The position numbers were made by a program, and so were the translations under genes. Below, in pieces: positions 12,734 to 24,054 of a stretch of 64,000 nt of DNA. This DNA comes from Megascapheus bottae (Eukaryota > Chordata > Mammalia > Rodentia > Geomyidae), in contig JANJXV010000017.1 in NCBI GenBank assembly GCA_024803745.1, positions 1,447,001-1,511,000 on the forward strand. The letters run 5' to 3'. The notes under the pieces are model-generated. The model did not search any database. It saw nothing but the letters and a program-made list of their open reading frames with translations, and was not told the DNA's origin. Every line of letters begins with the position of its first letter. Position 1 is the first letter of the stretch.

Positions 12734-12984
12734 ATAAATCTTTTGGGCAGACAAATTGTAGAGATTCTTACCTACAACTAACCAGCAAAAAGCTGGAAGT
12801 GGTGGTATGGCTTAAGTGGTAGAGTTTTGAACATCAACTATCCTGAACAATAACAACAAAAACAAAAACAAAACTAAGCAAGAATTCGAGGCCCTGAATT
12901 TAAGCCCCAACACTCCCATCCTTCACACATAATATATCATTTTGACAAGGTTCATGTGAGTAATTTTGAAAAGATGCTTCCATG

Positions 12985-13085
12985 TAGAATGTCCTATTTC
13001 CCAGGCCCACCGCTGCTTTTACTTAATTATCTTAGTCTGAGACTCCTCATTAGTAAGATAGAGTGGATAAAATAATAACGTAGTC
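12985..13085 (-). mobile_element. MIR SINE remnant
   Basis: TTTACTTAATTATCTTAGTC, then CTCCTCATTAGTAAGATAGA and AATAATAACG, follow the order of the MIR core read in reverse (TTACTTAACCTC, CAGTTTCCTCATCTGTAAAA, AATAATAGTA). It is very diverged. Confidence 0.55.
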
Positions 13086-14185
13086 TGAGCAGAGTAGATA
13101 TTTCCACTTCTATGACCTGCACCAAATTCTTCACATTCAGTGCTTTCCTTAAACTTCAGAGTGAATATCACAAGGATACAAGTTCATCTCTGCATTTTTT
13201 CTTGATTCTTTCATGTACTTGGCTTCTCTCTATGCAGTATTTTTTTGTAAATACCTCTTCTACTTTGATAAGTACATTAAAAGAAAGTAATGTTTACAAC
13301 AATTGATTTAGAATACAAGTTTTTACTTTCATCTCAGCTGAATCCATAAATAAAAATTCCTTTTCCTTCAAGCAGTTGACTTTAAAGAAATGCTTATTGG
13401 AGAAAACCTGCAAAAGAATGTGCTATCTTTCTGATTTATTAAAAGAAGATAAATGAGGAGTTTTAAGAAATACCTTTCCACCTTCTATCACAAAATAAAG
13501 AGGGAAAAAGTGTCAACTGATATATATGCCAAGAAAGGGTAGGGAATTATAGTTTTATTACTCAATATCTTTCTCAGACAAATGGGTGGAGAAAAATATT
13601 CCCTGTATTTTAGCTGTGATTTATTTTACCAGCATTTTACAACTCTATCTGTGCCCCACAGCTTAGAGATAGGTTTTGAATTAGATTGTCAGATGCAGCC
13701 AGACCCAGCAATCAAACTGCGAAGTCAAACCTGAGCTGAACTGTCTAGTTTCAACTAGGTTTGGGGTTTCCATTTCAAGACTTTCCTATTCAAATCAGAG
13801 GTAACCCTGCCTTCTTCAGCTCTTCTGAATCTCAGATTTTCTAGAACAGACTATCTCAATTTCAAACATCCATGCTTATATACTTGTACTTATATCCATC
13901 TTATATACTTTCTTCCTGAACTCAAAATTATATCCATGGTGATTGTTCAGCAAGTATACTTGCCAAATGTGTTGTAAAACTAAAACATTCTTACATGTTA
14001 GTTTTCCTTTTAGTGCTTATGCTTTATCTCAGGTTGTCATTCAGTAGTTTTGAAATAATATCTACAAGTGTCTTAAAAGAAATAAGCTACAATTATGCAG
14101 GGTTCCTTAAACTGCTTCTGAGGACAGTGTCACACAACATTTGTGATAGTTCTTTAATTTTTGTATTTGTGTATGCTACTACTGC
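13086..14185. other. Unassigned DNA
   Basis: No repeat family recognised. Short open frames at 13112-13306 and 13995-14198 show no domain and are probably random. Confidence 0.45.
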
Positions 14186-14189
14186 AGTT

Positions 14190-14358
14190 GGAGTCTAGGC
14201 ACTGTCCCTAAGCTTTTATTTTTTTCCTTAAGGATTGATACTCTGCAACTTTTTGGTGGTTAATTGGAGATAAGCAACTCACAGACTTTTTAGAACCAAA
14301 AATCATCAGATCTCAGCTTCCTGAGCACCTAGGATTACAGTTGTGGCTGCTGGCACCC
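14190..14358 (-). mobile_element. B1/Geo-like composite SINE, partial
   Basis: The reverse-strand series GGCACTGTCCCTAAGC, GGTGGTTAATTGGAGATAAG, CAGATCTCAGCTTCCTGAGC and GGATTACAG follows the family order. Part of the right unit is missing at the left end. Confidence 0.75.
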
Positions 14359-14524
14359 TGCTTAATGACAGTTCTGTGGAGTGGAGATTATATGGCCAAA
14401 TATAGCTAAAGAAACATTATGATGAATAAAGCTAGTTTGTTTTCCCCTGCAAAAATTTCAAGAGTTGATATGCTGAAAAATATGCAAGTGAAATTTCCTT
14501 TTTGAATTTCATAGAATTCTATTC

Positions 14525-14875
14525 TTCTGGTTATTTTGTACTGCATAACATAGCACCCTCCTGGCTTAAAACAATTTATCAGTGTGTCTCACCATTCCAT
14601 CTTGACTGAGACCATTTGGTGAGGACAGAGCAGTTGGAAAGTAGAGACTGAGGTGGGGTTATCTGAAGATGCAACTAGTGTGGATATTTATATGAATGAC
14701 AACTGCTGGTGGCTGTTAACAAGAGCACCTACCCATGTCTTTTCTAGAGCCTTTGGCTTCTTCAAGTCTTCTGTGTGAGGGCATTGTAATGTAGTAGCCA
14801 AGGACTGAGCATAGCAAGAGACCGAGGAGGGAAACCTTACTGCATTCATTTACCTTGGGAGGCCTAGGAAATCAC
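14525..14875. mobile_element. Ancient mammal-wide interspersed repeat, family not assigned
   Basis: The phrases TACTGCATAACATAGCACC, CTGGCTTAAAACAATTTATC and GTGGCTGTTAACAAGAGCAC resemble a common old mammalian repeat that contains a 'gcataacaaa...ggcttaaaacaac' motif. I cannot name the family or decide between a DNA transposon and an LTR element from sight. Confidence 0.45.
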
Positions 14876-14954
14876 TTTTCCTGCAGACTTTTATTTTAGC
14901 TTTTTGTTTTTGGAACAAAGCCCAAGAGTGCTCCAGATTTAAGGAGAAATGAAT

Positions 14955-15105
14955 TGATTCTGTCTCTTTTTTTCTTTTGTAATTTTTAATTGTTTTTTTT
15001 ATTGTTGGGATAAAATATAAAGGAGTTACCCGTTACATTCATCAGGTAGTGGATACATTATTGCTTGACCATTGATATTCCTTCTCATGTTTGATTCTAT
15101 TTCTT
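14955..15105 (-). mobile_element. Old L1 3' UTR fragment
   Basis: Poly(T), then TTTTTATTGTTGGGATAAAA, GTTACATTCATCAGGTAGTG and ATTATTGCTTGACCATTGAT. This is the older L1 3'-end variant also seen at 23.0, 47.5, 49.6 and 57.5 kb. Confidence 0.7.
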
Positions 15106-15109
15106 AATG

Positions 15110-15380
15110 ATGAAAAATGGCCATTCATGGAAAGAAAGAAGGAATTAACACTGACCCTCTTGGCGCATTATCCTCCAGTTTTTCTAGAGTCTTGTGGGTT
15201 TGCTGGGTATCTATAGGGTACTTCTGTAGTGGTGGATCAAAGTACGTCTGAGCAGGTTAAACAAACACTTCTTGCTATGGACAATCATTCTTGTCACTGA
15301 CATTGCTTAGAAATGTTGATATGTTGTGGTAACAACTAGCATACTTAAGTTTTGATAGTTTGATTACTGTTATAAATTTA
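15110..15380. other. Unassigned DNA
   Basis: Nothing recognised. Confidence 0.4.
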
Positions 15381-15383
15381 TAT

Positions 15384-15535
15384 GGGGCTGGGAGTTTGGC
15401 CTAGCATGCTTGCTTAGCATGCACGAAGAACTGGGTTTGATTTCTTGGTACCACATACATAAGAAAAAGCCGGAAGTGGTACTGAGAGCTTTAGCCTTGA
15501 GAAGGTCCAAGGATAGTGCTCAGGCCTTGAGCCCA
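15384..15535 (+). mobile_element. IDL-Geo-like SINE, 3' truncated
   Basis: The ID-like left unit has a damaged A box (GGCCTAGCATGCTTGC; GTGGTAGAG lost). The linker and the first part of the right unit follow, ending at GCTCAGGCCTTGAGCCC without a tail. Confidence 0.8.
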
Positions 15536-15565
15536 TCTATTCCCTTCTAGTTTCAATAGCCTTCC

Positions 15566-15907
15566 TGTCACCCTGAGGAGAGGACTTGAAAACTACAACA
15601 ATAACAAAAGGAACCTGTTTAGGAATTATCAACCAATCAAATCGTTTGGGAAGTGACCAATACGATGCTCCCTTCCAATACAACTAATTATAAAGGGGAC
15701 AGCAATCACATCCTAGCCCCGAGTATCAGAACCCCTAGTATGAGAGGCAGTAGGACAGAGACACACGAACACACAGGTAGAGCGAGCCATCTTAAAGAAA
15801 GAGGGTGGACAAACACAGCAGCTGAGGCAGCTGCTCTCAAGATAGATACTTCTGAATAAAATTCTTTATACTCATCCTTTGGATTTCATTTTCCAGTTCC
15901 TGTGACA
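15566..15907 (+). mobile_element. Probable solo LTR of an endogenous retrovirus or MaLR-type element
   Basis: The segment is bounded by a 6-bp inverted repeat, TGTCAC at 15566 and GTGACA at 15907, the TG...CA ends expected of an LTR. Inside, in promoter order, are two CCAAT motifs (near 15634 and 15656), a TATA box (TTATAAAGGGG near 15689) and an AATAAA poly(A) signal near 15855. No internal retroviral coding sequence is adjacent. I see no clear target duplication, so the family and exact ends are unproven. Confidence 0.45.
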
Positions 15908-16114
15908 GAATGTCAATAGGCACGGCAGTGGATGTAATGGAGGCAGTGGAGCTGAAACACTGACAGGTATTGTCTGCCAATGAGCTGCAACACTAAGCAG
16001 GCATTGCGTGCTTTGTGGCTGCCACCCTACTGGTCTCTGCCAGCTGCTGAGAAGAATAGATGTGTGGGCTTTGACCTCCATGGATGACAACAAAAAATGT
16101 TTGCGTCACCAGTT

Positions 16115-16195
16115 TTATTAATGCTACTGAGCCTCTGTGTCATCATCTGTATAACAATCTAGTAATTGAGGCCTAATGGACATAATACCAAAGTT
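16115..16195 (-). mobile_element. MIR SINE remnant
   Basis: CTGAGCCTCTGTGTCATCAT, CTGTATAACAATCTAGTAAT and GGCCTAATGG follow the MIR core in reverse orientation, weakly. Confidence 0.5.
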
Positions 16196-16444
16196 AATTT
16201 GGATATCTCTTCCACTTCATAAAACTGAGGCGATAGAGAAACCTCCTATTTCCCCTTAATATTGCTCTGGCATTTACTGATAAAGAATGTGGAAGGGCAG
16301 AAATCTGGGTACAGTTCCATTTGTTTATTCCTCTGAATTCTTACAGGAGACACTTGTGACCTAACTCAGGAGTAAATAAAGCACTTGCTTTGGTATTCAT
16401 GAATCCTAAATTTTATCACTATCACTGCAAAACTAGATTCCTTT

Positions 16445-16640
16445 CTTTTTGGAATAGTACCCAGGCTTAAGCTCAGAATTTGTTCTGTTGGCACTCTGCC
16501 CTTTGAGCTGTTTGCTGGTCATTTTGGAAATGGTATCTAGCTCAGTTTTCTAATGATGCTGACTCACACCTCACCCATTTACCTCTTAGCCTCCTAAGAA
16601 ACTAGGAGGCTTGCAGGTATGAGCCATTGATATCCAGTTG
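16445..16640 (-). mobile_element. B1/Geo-like composite SINE
   Basis: Reverse-strand right unit (GGCTTAAGCTCAGAATTTG, GGCACTCTGCCCTTTGAGC), a diverged middle, and a B1-like head (CTTAGCCTCCTAAGAAACTA ... GGTATGAGCCATTGATATCC). Confidence 0.7.
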
Positions 16641-16904
16641 CAAGTTCTTACAGAGAGTAATAAGTGAGAGGTTATCATGGGAGTTTGAAATTTCACTCAG
16701 ATCAAGAGGATGAAAAAGAGTTTAAAAGGATACTGTGACAGTGCACCCATGTTGGGTATTATAGAATTTGTCTGAAGCTCCTACTTAACAATGGTTTTGT
16801 TTTGATTGTATTGCTTATGTACATAGGCATAATTTGTTACCTTGTTATTAACTTTCCAACCTGACAAGAGAAAAAGCAAATAAATTTAATTAATATAAAT
16901 CTCT

Positions 16905-17095
16905 TTTTTTTGCCAGTCCTGGGCTTGAGCTCAGGGCCTGAGCACTGTCCTTGGACTTTCTCAAGGCTAGAGCTCTACCACTTGAGCATCAGCACCATTT
17001 CTGGCTTTTTTCTATGTATATGGTACTGAGGAATCGAACCTGGGTCTTTGTGCATGCTAGGCAAGCACTCTACCACTAGGCCAAACTCCCAGCCC
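16905..17095 (-). mobile_element. IDL-Geo-like dimeric SINE with perfect 16-bp target duplication
   Basis: Complete reverse-strand dimer. TAATTAATATAAATCT is duplicated exactly at 16887-16902 and 17096-17111, a clean example of L1-mediated retroposition and a good anchor for the family's 5' and 3' ends. Confidence 0.96.
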
Positions 17096-17112
17096 TAATT
17101 AATATAAATCTT

Positions 17113-17168
17113 GCCAGGTGGGGACTAACTGCTCACTCTTGTAATCTTAGCTCCTCAGATCTGTGCAT
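17113..17168 (+). mobile_element. B1-like SINE head fragment
   Basis: GCCAGGTGGGGACTAACTGC, CTCACTCTTGTAATCTTAGC and TCCTCAGATCT match the B1-like head. The rest is absent. Confidence 0.6.
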
Positions 17169-17169
17169 G

Positions 17170-18295
17170 CCAGAGTTGCATTTTCATTTTTGGTAGTCTG
17201 ATTGTTTCACCAAATCTGTTCATCCCTTTTGCCTTGAACTGCTACCTATCCAAGATAGGTTTAGCTAGATTACAATCATAAAACAAAGTTTGTCTACTTT
17301 TCCTTCTCCTCCCAGAGGATATTAAGCAACAAAAAGTTCTAGTTTAATATTCAGTGCATATCTTACGAAGCTATAAATATTGATGAGGGGATGTTGGTTC
17401 AGGGTGATTGAAGAGATGATTTTTATCAAGATTTATTTATAAAGTGATATGCTGACATGTACAACTATAGAAAATAAAAAATAGAATTTTAAGGACTGAA
17501 ATTCAGGGAAATTAAAGAATTTCTGTGAAGTCCCAAATAAACTTTGTTGTTGAATCTAGAACTACTGTATCTAAGATTTAGATTCTGGGCTACCTACATG
17601 TGGGGATTTGAACCAGGCCTATCTTCATGGCTAAACACACTAAAGAGAAAGATGCCTTTTATTTGCTGAACACAAAAAGAAGGCCATAGGGAATGACATT
17701 AACACATGGCAGCTCTACAGTTCACCTCTGATCTTGAAATCTGGCCAGACCATGAAGTTTGGTTTGTCTAACTTGCTGGCATTTTTGGCTTGGCTTTCCT
17801 CTCAATGTCTCAACATTTTTCATCCTTTTTTTGGGGGTATTTATTCTTGTCTTTCTTTTTTTCTATTAAAAAATAGCCTTTCTACAATAAAATATAATAC
17901 TTCGATTGATAGAGTTGATTGAGGTTGTGTGTGTCCAAAATGTGAAGTTTTATATTGAAATGCTAACCACTGTTAGTGAATATGTAGGAATATAACGAAT
18001 AGCTTCACCTCACATTCTTTGAAGGGTGTCCTCTATTTCCATGCTGGTATGTGTTCATGGACTGTGGTTATTGATGTGGTGGGTGATATCTTTTGTATTG
18101 GCTGACAGAATGAGCAGTACATAAAACTAAAGGAATCCACAGCAGACAATTAAGTGCGTGTGACACAGTGAAAAGTGAGGCAATTATCATGTTTAAGCTT
18201 CCTTTTTGCTTTCTCCTTGTTCATTGGTAGGGTGAGGGGTTCTCATGTGTATGGCCAAAGCAAACAAGGCAGAAAAGTAGGCCATGACATATGTG
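17170..18295. other. Unassigned DNA
   Basis: Low-complexity T-rich and single-copy-looking sequence; no supported feature. Confidence 0.45.
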
Positions 18296-18299
18296 AAAA

Positions 18300-18628
18300 A
18301 TCCAGGATATTGAAACAAAAGCCATATAATGAATGATTGTTGTCCTTAATGTACTATGTTATCTCTCATCTCTTTTGCTGTCCCTTGGTTATATCACATT
18401 GTTATAGTATCTCACTTTGTTATCTGATATATTGGATATATTTGTGTTTGGTTATTTGAAATTGGATAGGGAAGGGGGGAAAACCAAGATGGGGGGGTAG
18501 GGGAAGGGTAATGGGGACCAAGACATGTGAAAGGGTATCAATGTATGTGAATTAATGCACCTTCTATCTGGCAAATATCATGTAACCCTTTTATTAATTA
18601 CAATAAAAATATTAAAAAAATATTGTGT
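18300..18628 (+). mobile_element. 5'-truncated L1, 3' UTR only
   Basis: It starts within the 3' UTR (TCCAGGATATTGAAACAAAA) and runs to AATAAAAATATT plus a short poly(A). The G-rich tract at 18491-18516 is conserved. TGTGAAA occurs on both sides, a possible short target duplication. It is close in sequence to the L1 at 26.3-27.4 kb. Confidence 0.85.
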
Positions 18629-19155
18629 GAAAGAAGTCAAACAATAGTTCCATTCTATGACAGATTTATAAAGAGCTCATGACAGATATTATTGAAAGAA
18701 CCCTGGAAAACTCTTTTGACCTTCCTCATTTTTCTGATTAAAGACTGCAAACTCTAAACAATCTGTTATGTGACTTGTTTAGGATTATAGTTACTTTGGT
18801 AAAGAATTGAGAATTGATGTTTGTCTGTAAGACTGAGATCACCTACTACTTTCCTTATGATTTCTTATTATCTTCCCTGTGTATGGCAATGGCATCCACC
18901 CCATAATATTACTAGATCCATCTTTATTCCTTTACCAAACCATAGCAATATTTGTTGCCCCCCCCCTTATCTTGGGATTCCATGAGCTCTGGGACCATGC
19001 TGGACATACACTGAGGAGGAGGGATTCCAAGGTAAACATTGGTATGGTTTGGGTGTGGTGAGGATTTACTTCCCTTTTCTATACAGTATAGGCCTCTTTC
19101 CTTATCATCATGCAAGTACTCCCTCATACCTTTCATCTTCATTTGTTACACTCAG
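18629..19155. other. Unassigned DNA
   Basis: A weak MIR-like stretch around 18720-18790 is too diverged to call. Open frames on both strands at 18879-19142 overlap each other and look random. Confidence 0.4.
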
Positions 19156-19230
19156 TGTGCTCTCTAGGTATGGATTTTGTGATTGAAGCTAGGCAAGTGC
19201 TTTGCTACTGAGCTACATCTCAGCCTCAAC
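19156..19230 (-). mobile_element. ID-type SINE monomer
   Basis: On the minus strand GAGGCTGAGATGTAGCTCAG, TAGCAAAGCACTTGCCTAGC is a typical ID-element 5' half with a Pol III A box. The B-box end is diverged. Confidence 0.65.
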
Positions 19231-19254
19231 TGAATCGTCTTTGAAAGGTTTTAT

Positions 19255-19520
19255 TAACACTGACTTTTGCATCATATTTCAAACATCATGTTTAACAAAC
19301 AAGTATTCAAGAAAGGAGTCTCTATATGCAATCACTGGCACATAGATTTTTGAACATAATTAAAATTAGGCTGAGAATTGCATGTCATAGATACGAATCA
19401 CTCTGTATAACATTATGTCAATAGAATATAAATCCCATCATAGATTTTTATATCTATGTACTTATGTTTATATCTCCAAGTTCCTCCTAGGCACTGTTTT
19501 TGCTGAATCATGTACATTTC
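19255..19520 (-). mobile_element. Old L1 3' UTR fragment related to the nested young L1
   Basis: A collinear series (CATCATGTTTAACAAACAAG, TAATTAAAATTAGGCTGAGA, TGCATGTCATAGATACGAAT, GTACTTATGTTTATATCTCC) matches, with clear divergence, the upstream 3' UTR of the young minus-strand L1 at 39.45-39.66 kb. It shows that this 3' UTR module was in the genome long before the young copy. Confidence 0.6.
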
Positions 19521-20111
19521 TCTAAGTTGTATTTCCTTGTCTATTTCAGTATATTTTAAATTTTCTTTTGAGATTTATTTGCATATGTTATTTAATTTTT
19601 GAATATTTAGATGTTTTAAGCTACATTTTAATTGCTATTTTTAATTTACACTTCTTTTTGGTCTGAAAATATTTTGTATTATTTATATTTTTATTTTGTT
19701 TATGCATTTTTATGGACCTGGACATGGTTTGTCTTTAATGTTCTATATAAACATGAAATAACATATATTCCAATATTGCAGGGGAGAATATTTTTGAAAT
19801 ATCAAATCAAGTTGGTTGATGGTGTTCAGACAAATTTGAGTTGTTTACTCCTTACTTGATCAATCAAATCAGTTAATGAAAAAGGGTTATTAAAACCTCC
19901 CATGATTATAGTGCATTCATAATAATTATTATTATCTTTAGGTAGTTGTACAAGGGAATTGCCATTTCACAAAGCAGTTTATGAGTATTATAATCAATGT
20001 CACCACTTGCAACATTCTCAAACATTCTTCCCCTACCCATTCCTTTCCTTAATTTACTTAATTTTGTAGGATTTACATTGAATTCTTGTGTGCATTTTTC
20101 TTCTGTCTCTT

Positions 20112-20312
20112 CTTATGCATGTGCGTGTGTGTCAGTCCTTTGCCCAAACTCACAACCTGGGTGCTGTCCCTAAGCTTTTCTGCTCAAGGTTATCTCTCTA
20201 CCACTTGAGCAAAAGCTTGACTTCCAGTTTCTTCACAGTTAATTTAAGAGTTCCATGGGCTTTTGTGCCCCATGTGGCCTTTTATGGAGCTCTTCAGATC
20301 TCAGCTTCCTTC
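20112..20312 (-). mobile_element. B1/Geo-like composite SINE
   Basis: Reverse-strand right unit (CCTGGGTGCTGTCCCTAAGC, CTACCACTTGAGC), middle (CACAGTTAATTTAAGAG) and partial B1-like head (CAGATCTCAGCTTCCT). Confidence 0.75.
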
Positions 20313-20360
20313 ATTTTATATGGAGATAATTTATTTTCCTTTTCCTAAAGAATTTCTAGT

Positions 20361-20397
20361 ATCTATCTGTCTATCTATCTATCTATCTACCTATCTA
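20361..20397. repeat. (CTAT)n microsatellite
   Basis: About nine CTAT units with single substitutions. Confidence 0.9.
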
Positions 20398-20414
20398 AAG
20401 ATAGATGGCTGTCT

Positions 20415-20652
20415 TTTATTTAGGCAGAACTGAGTTTTGAACTTGATGTTTCATTCTTGTCGAATACCACATAATACCACTGAAACCATGCCTCTACTCT
20501 TATTTTCAATGGATATTTTAGGGTAGGACCTCACTTCCCATCTGAGTTCATGCCTGATCTATGATCAAACAACTTTATATTTCAAAATATTACTGGGATA
20601 ACAGCCTCTCAAAAACCTAAGATTACAGACGTGAGTCACCAGTACCTGGCAT
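20415..20652 (-). mobile_element. Old composite SINE with B1-like head
   Basis: The reverse-strand head GATTACAGACGTGAGTCACC, AGTACCTGGC is clear. The remainder is an older, more diverged relative containing an ID/B4-like tail (CTGAGTTTTGAACTTGATG). Confidence 0.55.
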
Positions 20653-20689
20653 TAAAAAAATTAATAAACTTTGCAGAACAGCTCTATTG

Positions 20690-22500
20690 GCAATGAATTC
20701 TCTTAGAATATTTTTTACTTGACAAAGTATTAATCTTTTACTTTGGAAGCATAATTCCTCATGAATACAACCCTACATTTGTTTAAGACTTCAATGATTT
20801 TTGTACACATTTTTCTTACTTGCATAGGTTTGACAGGTAATCTGATGTAATATTTATTCTTGGTCCTTTGTTGATGACATGGTTTTGCCTTTGGCTTTTA
20901 CCAAGTAATTTTCATTTTCACTGTTCTTATTTTTGCTTTATGAATATAACAGGTATATTAATTTTCTTATTTATTCTCTTTTTATACTGAGCTTTCTTAT
21001 TTTTTGTCATTTGATGTCTTAATTTGGGGATTTTCTAAGCCATTCTTTTTTTCAAATATTTCTTCTTTCTATGCTTTCATTATTGCTGACCTCCTACTTG
21101 AAATGTATTGCCCTTCTTCCATGTTCTACAACTATTTCAGTATGTTTAGCTCATTTGCAGTTTACTAAATGATATTTTAAGCACATGTGGTTAAAATTAG
21201 ATCAAAAGAAATTTTATAAACAAGAATGTTTTAATTTCTGTGCATGACTGTACAGTTCAGTTGCTGCTGACAAGTTCTCAGTAAAGTCTTGTGTTATCAA
21301 TTTTGTTTAAATCATTGTGACATCTGGAATGTGTGTTCCTGCCCTAAGTTTAGTTAAATTCTCCCTTCTAAAGGGAAACTTGTCAAAAAGCAAGATAAAC
21401 ATGAATTCCGTGAAGAAGTGAAAGTTTAAGTTGAATGATGCCATCCATTAAGAAAAGAGTATTATGGGAAAAATGAGGTAAGCATTGCAGTATAATATTG
21501 AACTCAATGCATTTGGACTTTCCTCTGTGGTGATCTTTCTGGAGTAGTATTAAGAATTTTAATGCTTATTATTACTATTGTTTCTCTTTGGATTTTATCC
21601 AATAAAACTAATAAAACTAACTTTGTACTTTTTTTTCTTCTTTTGTGGCTAGGCAAAGGTTTGTTTTATTGCATTATTATTATTTTAACTTTCAGTCATA
21701 TTTTTATTATCTTTAAGTTGTAATATATACTAATCTCTTTTTTAAAGTTCAATTTATCTTTTCTCAACTATATGTAACTTCAAACGTAGCATAATAAACT
21801 CAACAAATGTGCTTTTCATTCTGTCTTGATGCCTAAAATTTCATTGGATTCTTCCTTCTTCTTACCTTACCATATATTGCTATTTGAATTTACCTGCTTT
21901 TTCATTTCATTTCAAATATTGTGACACATCTATTTTATCTTTTGAAAATTCACTTTCTGATAATACTAAAATCCATGTTATTTCTGAGTCATGTTTGAGG
22001 TTTTATTCATCTATATAGAGTTTTTCCATCATATTAATATACCTTGGCATTTTTGTTATTGTTGCTGAAAAACATTTTATTGCATAAAAATATTGAGGTA
22101 AATAGGATTTCATTGTGAATATTTGTGCTAATCTAAATAATAATTGGCCTGTGTTTAATGTTGTTACAATGGTGAATCCCAGTGGCTCAATTTCTTGGGA
22201 GTGTTAGCTTTCTTCTCCTTTCACCTTCGGACTTAATTCAATGTGCTCATCTTTACAAAAATATACTTTTTAAGGCTTCATTCTCTGTAATTAATATGTT
22301 ACTGTATAGACTCATGTTGATGTGGTGGTAATTTGTGGTCAATTTGTGGCTGATGTGCTGTAGTCTTCCTTAACATTAGTTTTATGAGTCATTCACAAGC
22401 GTCTCACTGGTGGTAAAGAGTCTTCTTTTTGTATATTAGTAATAGCTCATATTTGATTCCTGGCTCTAACATCTCTAGTGAATTTTTTGAAACACTGATT
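20690..22500 (-). mobile_element. Ancient L1 (L1M/HAL1-like) block
   Basis: Antisense phrases typical of old mammalian L1 appear in order: TTGATGACATGGTTTTGCC, GATGTCTTAATTTGGGGATT, TTCAAATATTTCTTCTTTCT and TTGAAAATTCACTTTCTGAT. There is no open frame. The boundaries are approximate and the subfamily is uncertain. Confidence 0.55.
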
Positions 22501-23015
22501 TTGTTAACTATGTTTTTCTCTCCTTAGATGAGAAAGTGGAAATGTCTTGGGAAGAAGGTTTTTACTTCTAAGAAAGGACTCTCACTGCCATTGGCTCTGG
22601 AGTGTAGAATTTTCTTAAGATGAAGGCTCTAGGTATTTTTCTGCCTTTGCCAGAGCCACAATGGATTTCTTTTTCTTATCATCATCTTAATCTGATGGGA
22701 TTAGTGGGGGTATAAAATACTTGAAAGTATGGGGGCTTTCTCAAAAAAAGAGGCCTGACTATTTAGTCTTTTCTAGATAATCTTCCTTAGCATTCATCAG
22801 TCCTTCAAACTTATTAACTGTTCATACAAATGCATGTATATAGAGAATCTAGAGAAGTCTGATAAAAGGACATGTCTCTTTGTATATGACATTCTCACTC
22901 TAGATTTCTGGATAATAAGTTGGCATGTAACCTCAATTTTCTGATGGGAGCAAGAAATTCAGTGATTTACAATCTATTTAGCTTCTATCATGGTAAGTAT
23001 GAGAGTAATAATTCA
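22501..23015. other. Unassigned DNA
   Basis: No supported feature. Confidence 0.4.
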
Positions 23016-23017
23016 TT

Positions 23018-23215
23018 TCTTTTCTTTTTTCTATTTTATTGTTGGGTAGTGTACAGAGGGAATGCAGTTACATTCATTAGGTAATTGGTACATTACTTCT
23101 TGAACACTGTTACCCCTTCTCATGATTTCCTCCCACTTTCCCTCCCTTCCCTTCCCTTCCACTCATCTTGTTTTCCCCTTACCTTTCCTTTTTTCAAATA
23201 AACATATTCATTTAA
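23018..23215 (-). mobile_element. Old L1 3' UTR fragment
   Basis: TCTATTTTATTGTTGGGTAG, GCAGTTACATTCATTAGGTA and a C/T-rich stretch (complement of the G-rich tract) match the older L1 3'-end variant. Confidence 0.75.
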
Positions 23216-23239
23216 TGAGTTTCCTTTTATTTTATGCAT

Positions 23240-23427
23240 GTTTTGTCAGTTCCTAAGCTTGAACTTAGGGCCTGAGCACTGTCCTTGGACTTTCTCAAAG
23301 CTAGAGATCTACCATTTGAGCCACAATACCACTTTTGGCTTTTCTGTGTATGTGATATCGAGGAATCGAACTGTAGTCTTCCTGTATTCTTGGTGAGCAG
23401 TCTACCACTAGGTCAAACTCCCAGCCC
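23240..23427 (-). mobile_element. IDL-Geo-like dimeric SINE
   Basis: A full reverse-strand dimer with TTTTATGCAT duplicated at 23230-23239 and 23428-23437. The 90-codon frame over this area is a by-product. Confidence 0.92.
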
Positions 23428-23439
23428 TTTTATGCATTT

Positions 23440-23860
23440 TTATATGTGTATATATATATGTATATATGTACAGAAATACTTTAAACGTGTGCATATGCCT
23501 CTTGTGCCATATACTCACATACTTCTTTATTCTATATTTATCTATTCCTATCAGTAACTTTCTGTGTTTCTCCAATGTGGATTTTTAGTCATATTTTCAA
23601 GATAGGATTTTGCTGTGCTACACAGATTTACCTTGAACTTCTAGTTGTAATAATTCTTCCAACAGGGCTATCTCAACCATGCCCTTTTGTCCCCAGCTCC
23701 TGGTGCAATCTTAATGGAAAGATTTTGTTCAGCAATTTTGTATGTGGTTTATTGCATCTTCAGGATACTTTTATGATTCTGGTGTTATAATAATATTTTA
23801 CAGATGATTGAACAGAGGTCAAATTTTGTTTGGTAAGAAGAGGGGAATCCACATAGTCAC
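23440..23860. other. TA-rich tract and unassigned DNA
   Basis: A short TATATG-rich run at 23445-23480, then sequence without a recognised feature. Confidence 0.4.
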
Positions 23861-23861
23861 C

Positions 23862-24054
23862 ATTACTGGTGTTTGAATTCCTGATTTGCATATTGTCTGA
23901 CTTGAGCCACAGTTCTACTTTTATCTTTCTGCTGGATAACTGGAACTAAATGTCTTATAGACTTTCCTGTCTGAGCTACCTTTTAATCTAAATCCTTACA
24001 TCTCATCTTCCTGAGTTGTTAGGATTAAAGGGTGGTCCACTAGTGCCTGGCTTT
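23862..24054 (-). mobile_element. B1/Geo-like composite SINE
   Basis: Reverse-strand right-unit remnant (TGACTTGAGCCACAG), middle (GGATAACTGGAACTAAATG) and head (CTCATCTTCCTGAGTTGTTA ... GTGCCTGGC). Confidence 0.7.

Larger units (their letters stand above)
12330..12920 (+). mobile_element. Old B1/Geo-like composite SINE split by a second SINE
   Basis: The B1-like head (CCTCATGCTTAGCTAGTAAT, GCTGAGATGTGAGGATCAC) occupies 12330-12432. The middle and tail (CTTACCTACAACTAACCAGC, GAAGTGGTGGTATGGCTTAA) resume at 12737-12920. The two halves are collinear parts of one plus-strand element, interrupted by a minus-strand SINE. Confidence 0.7.

Noticed and set aside
18690..18790. MIR remnant
   Set aside because: Only scattered agreement with the MIR core; too weak to list.
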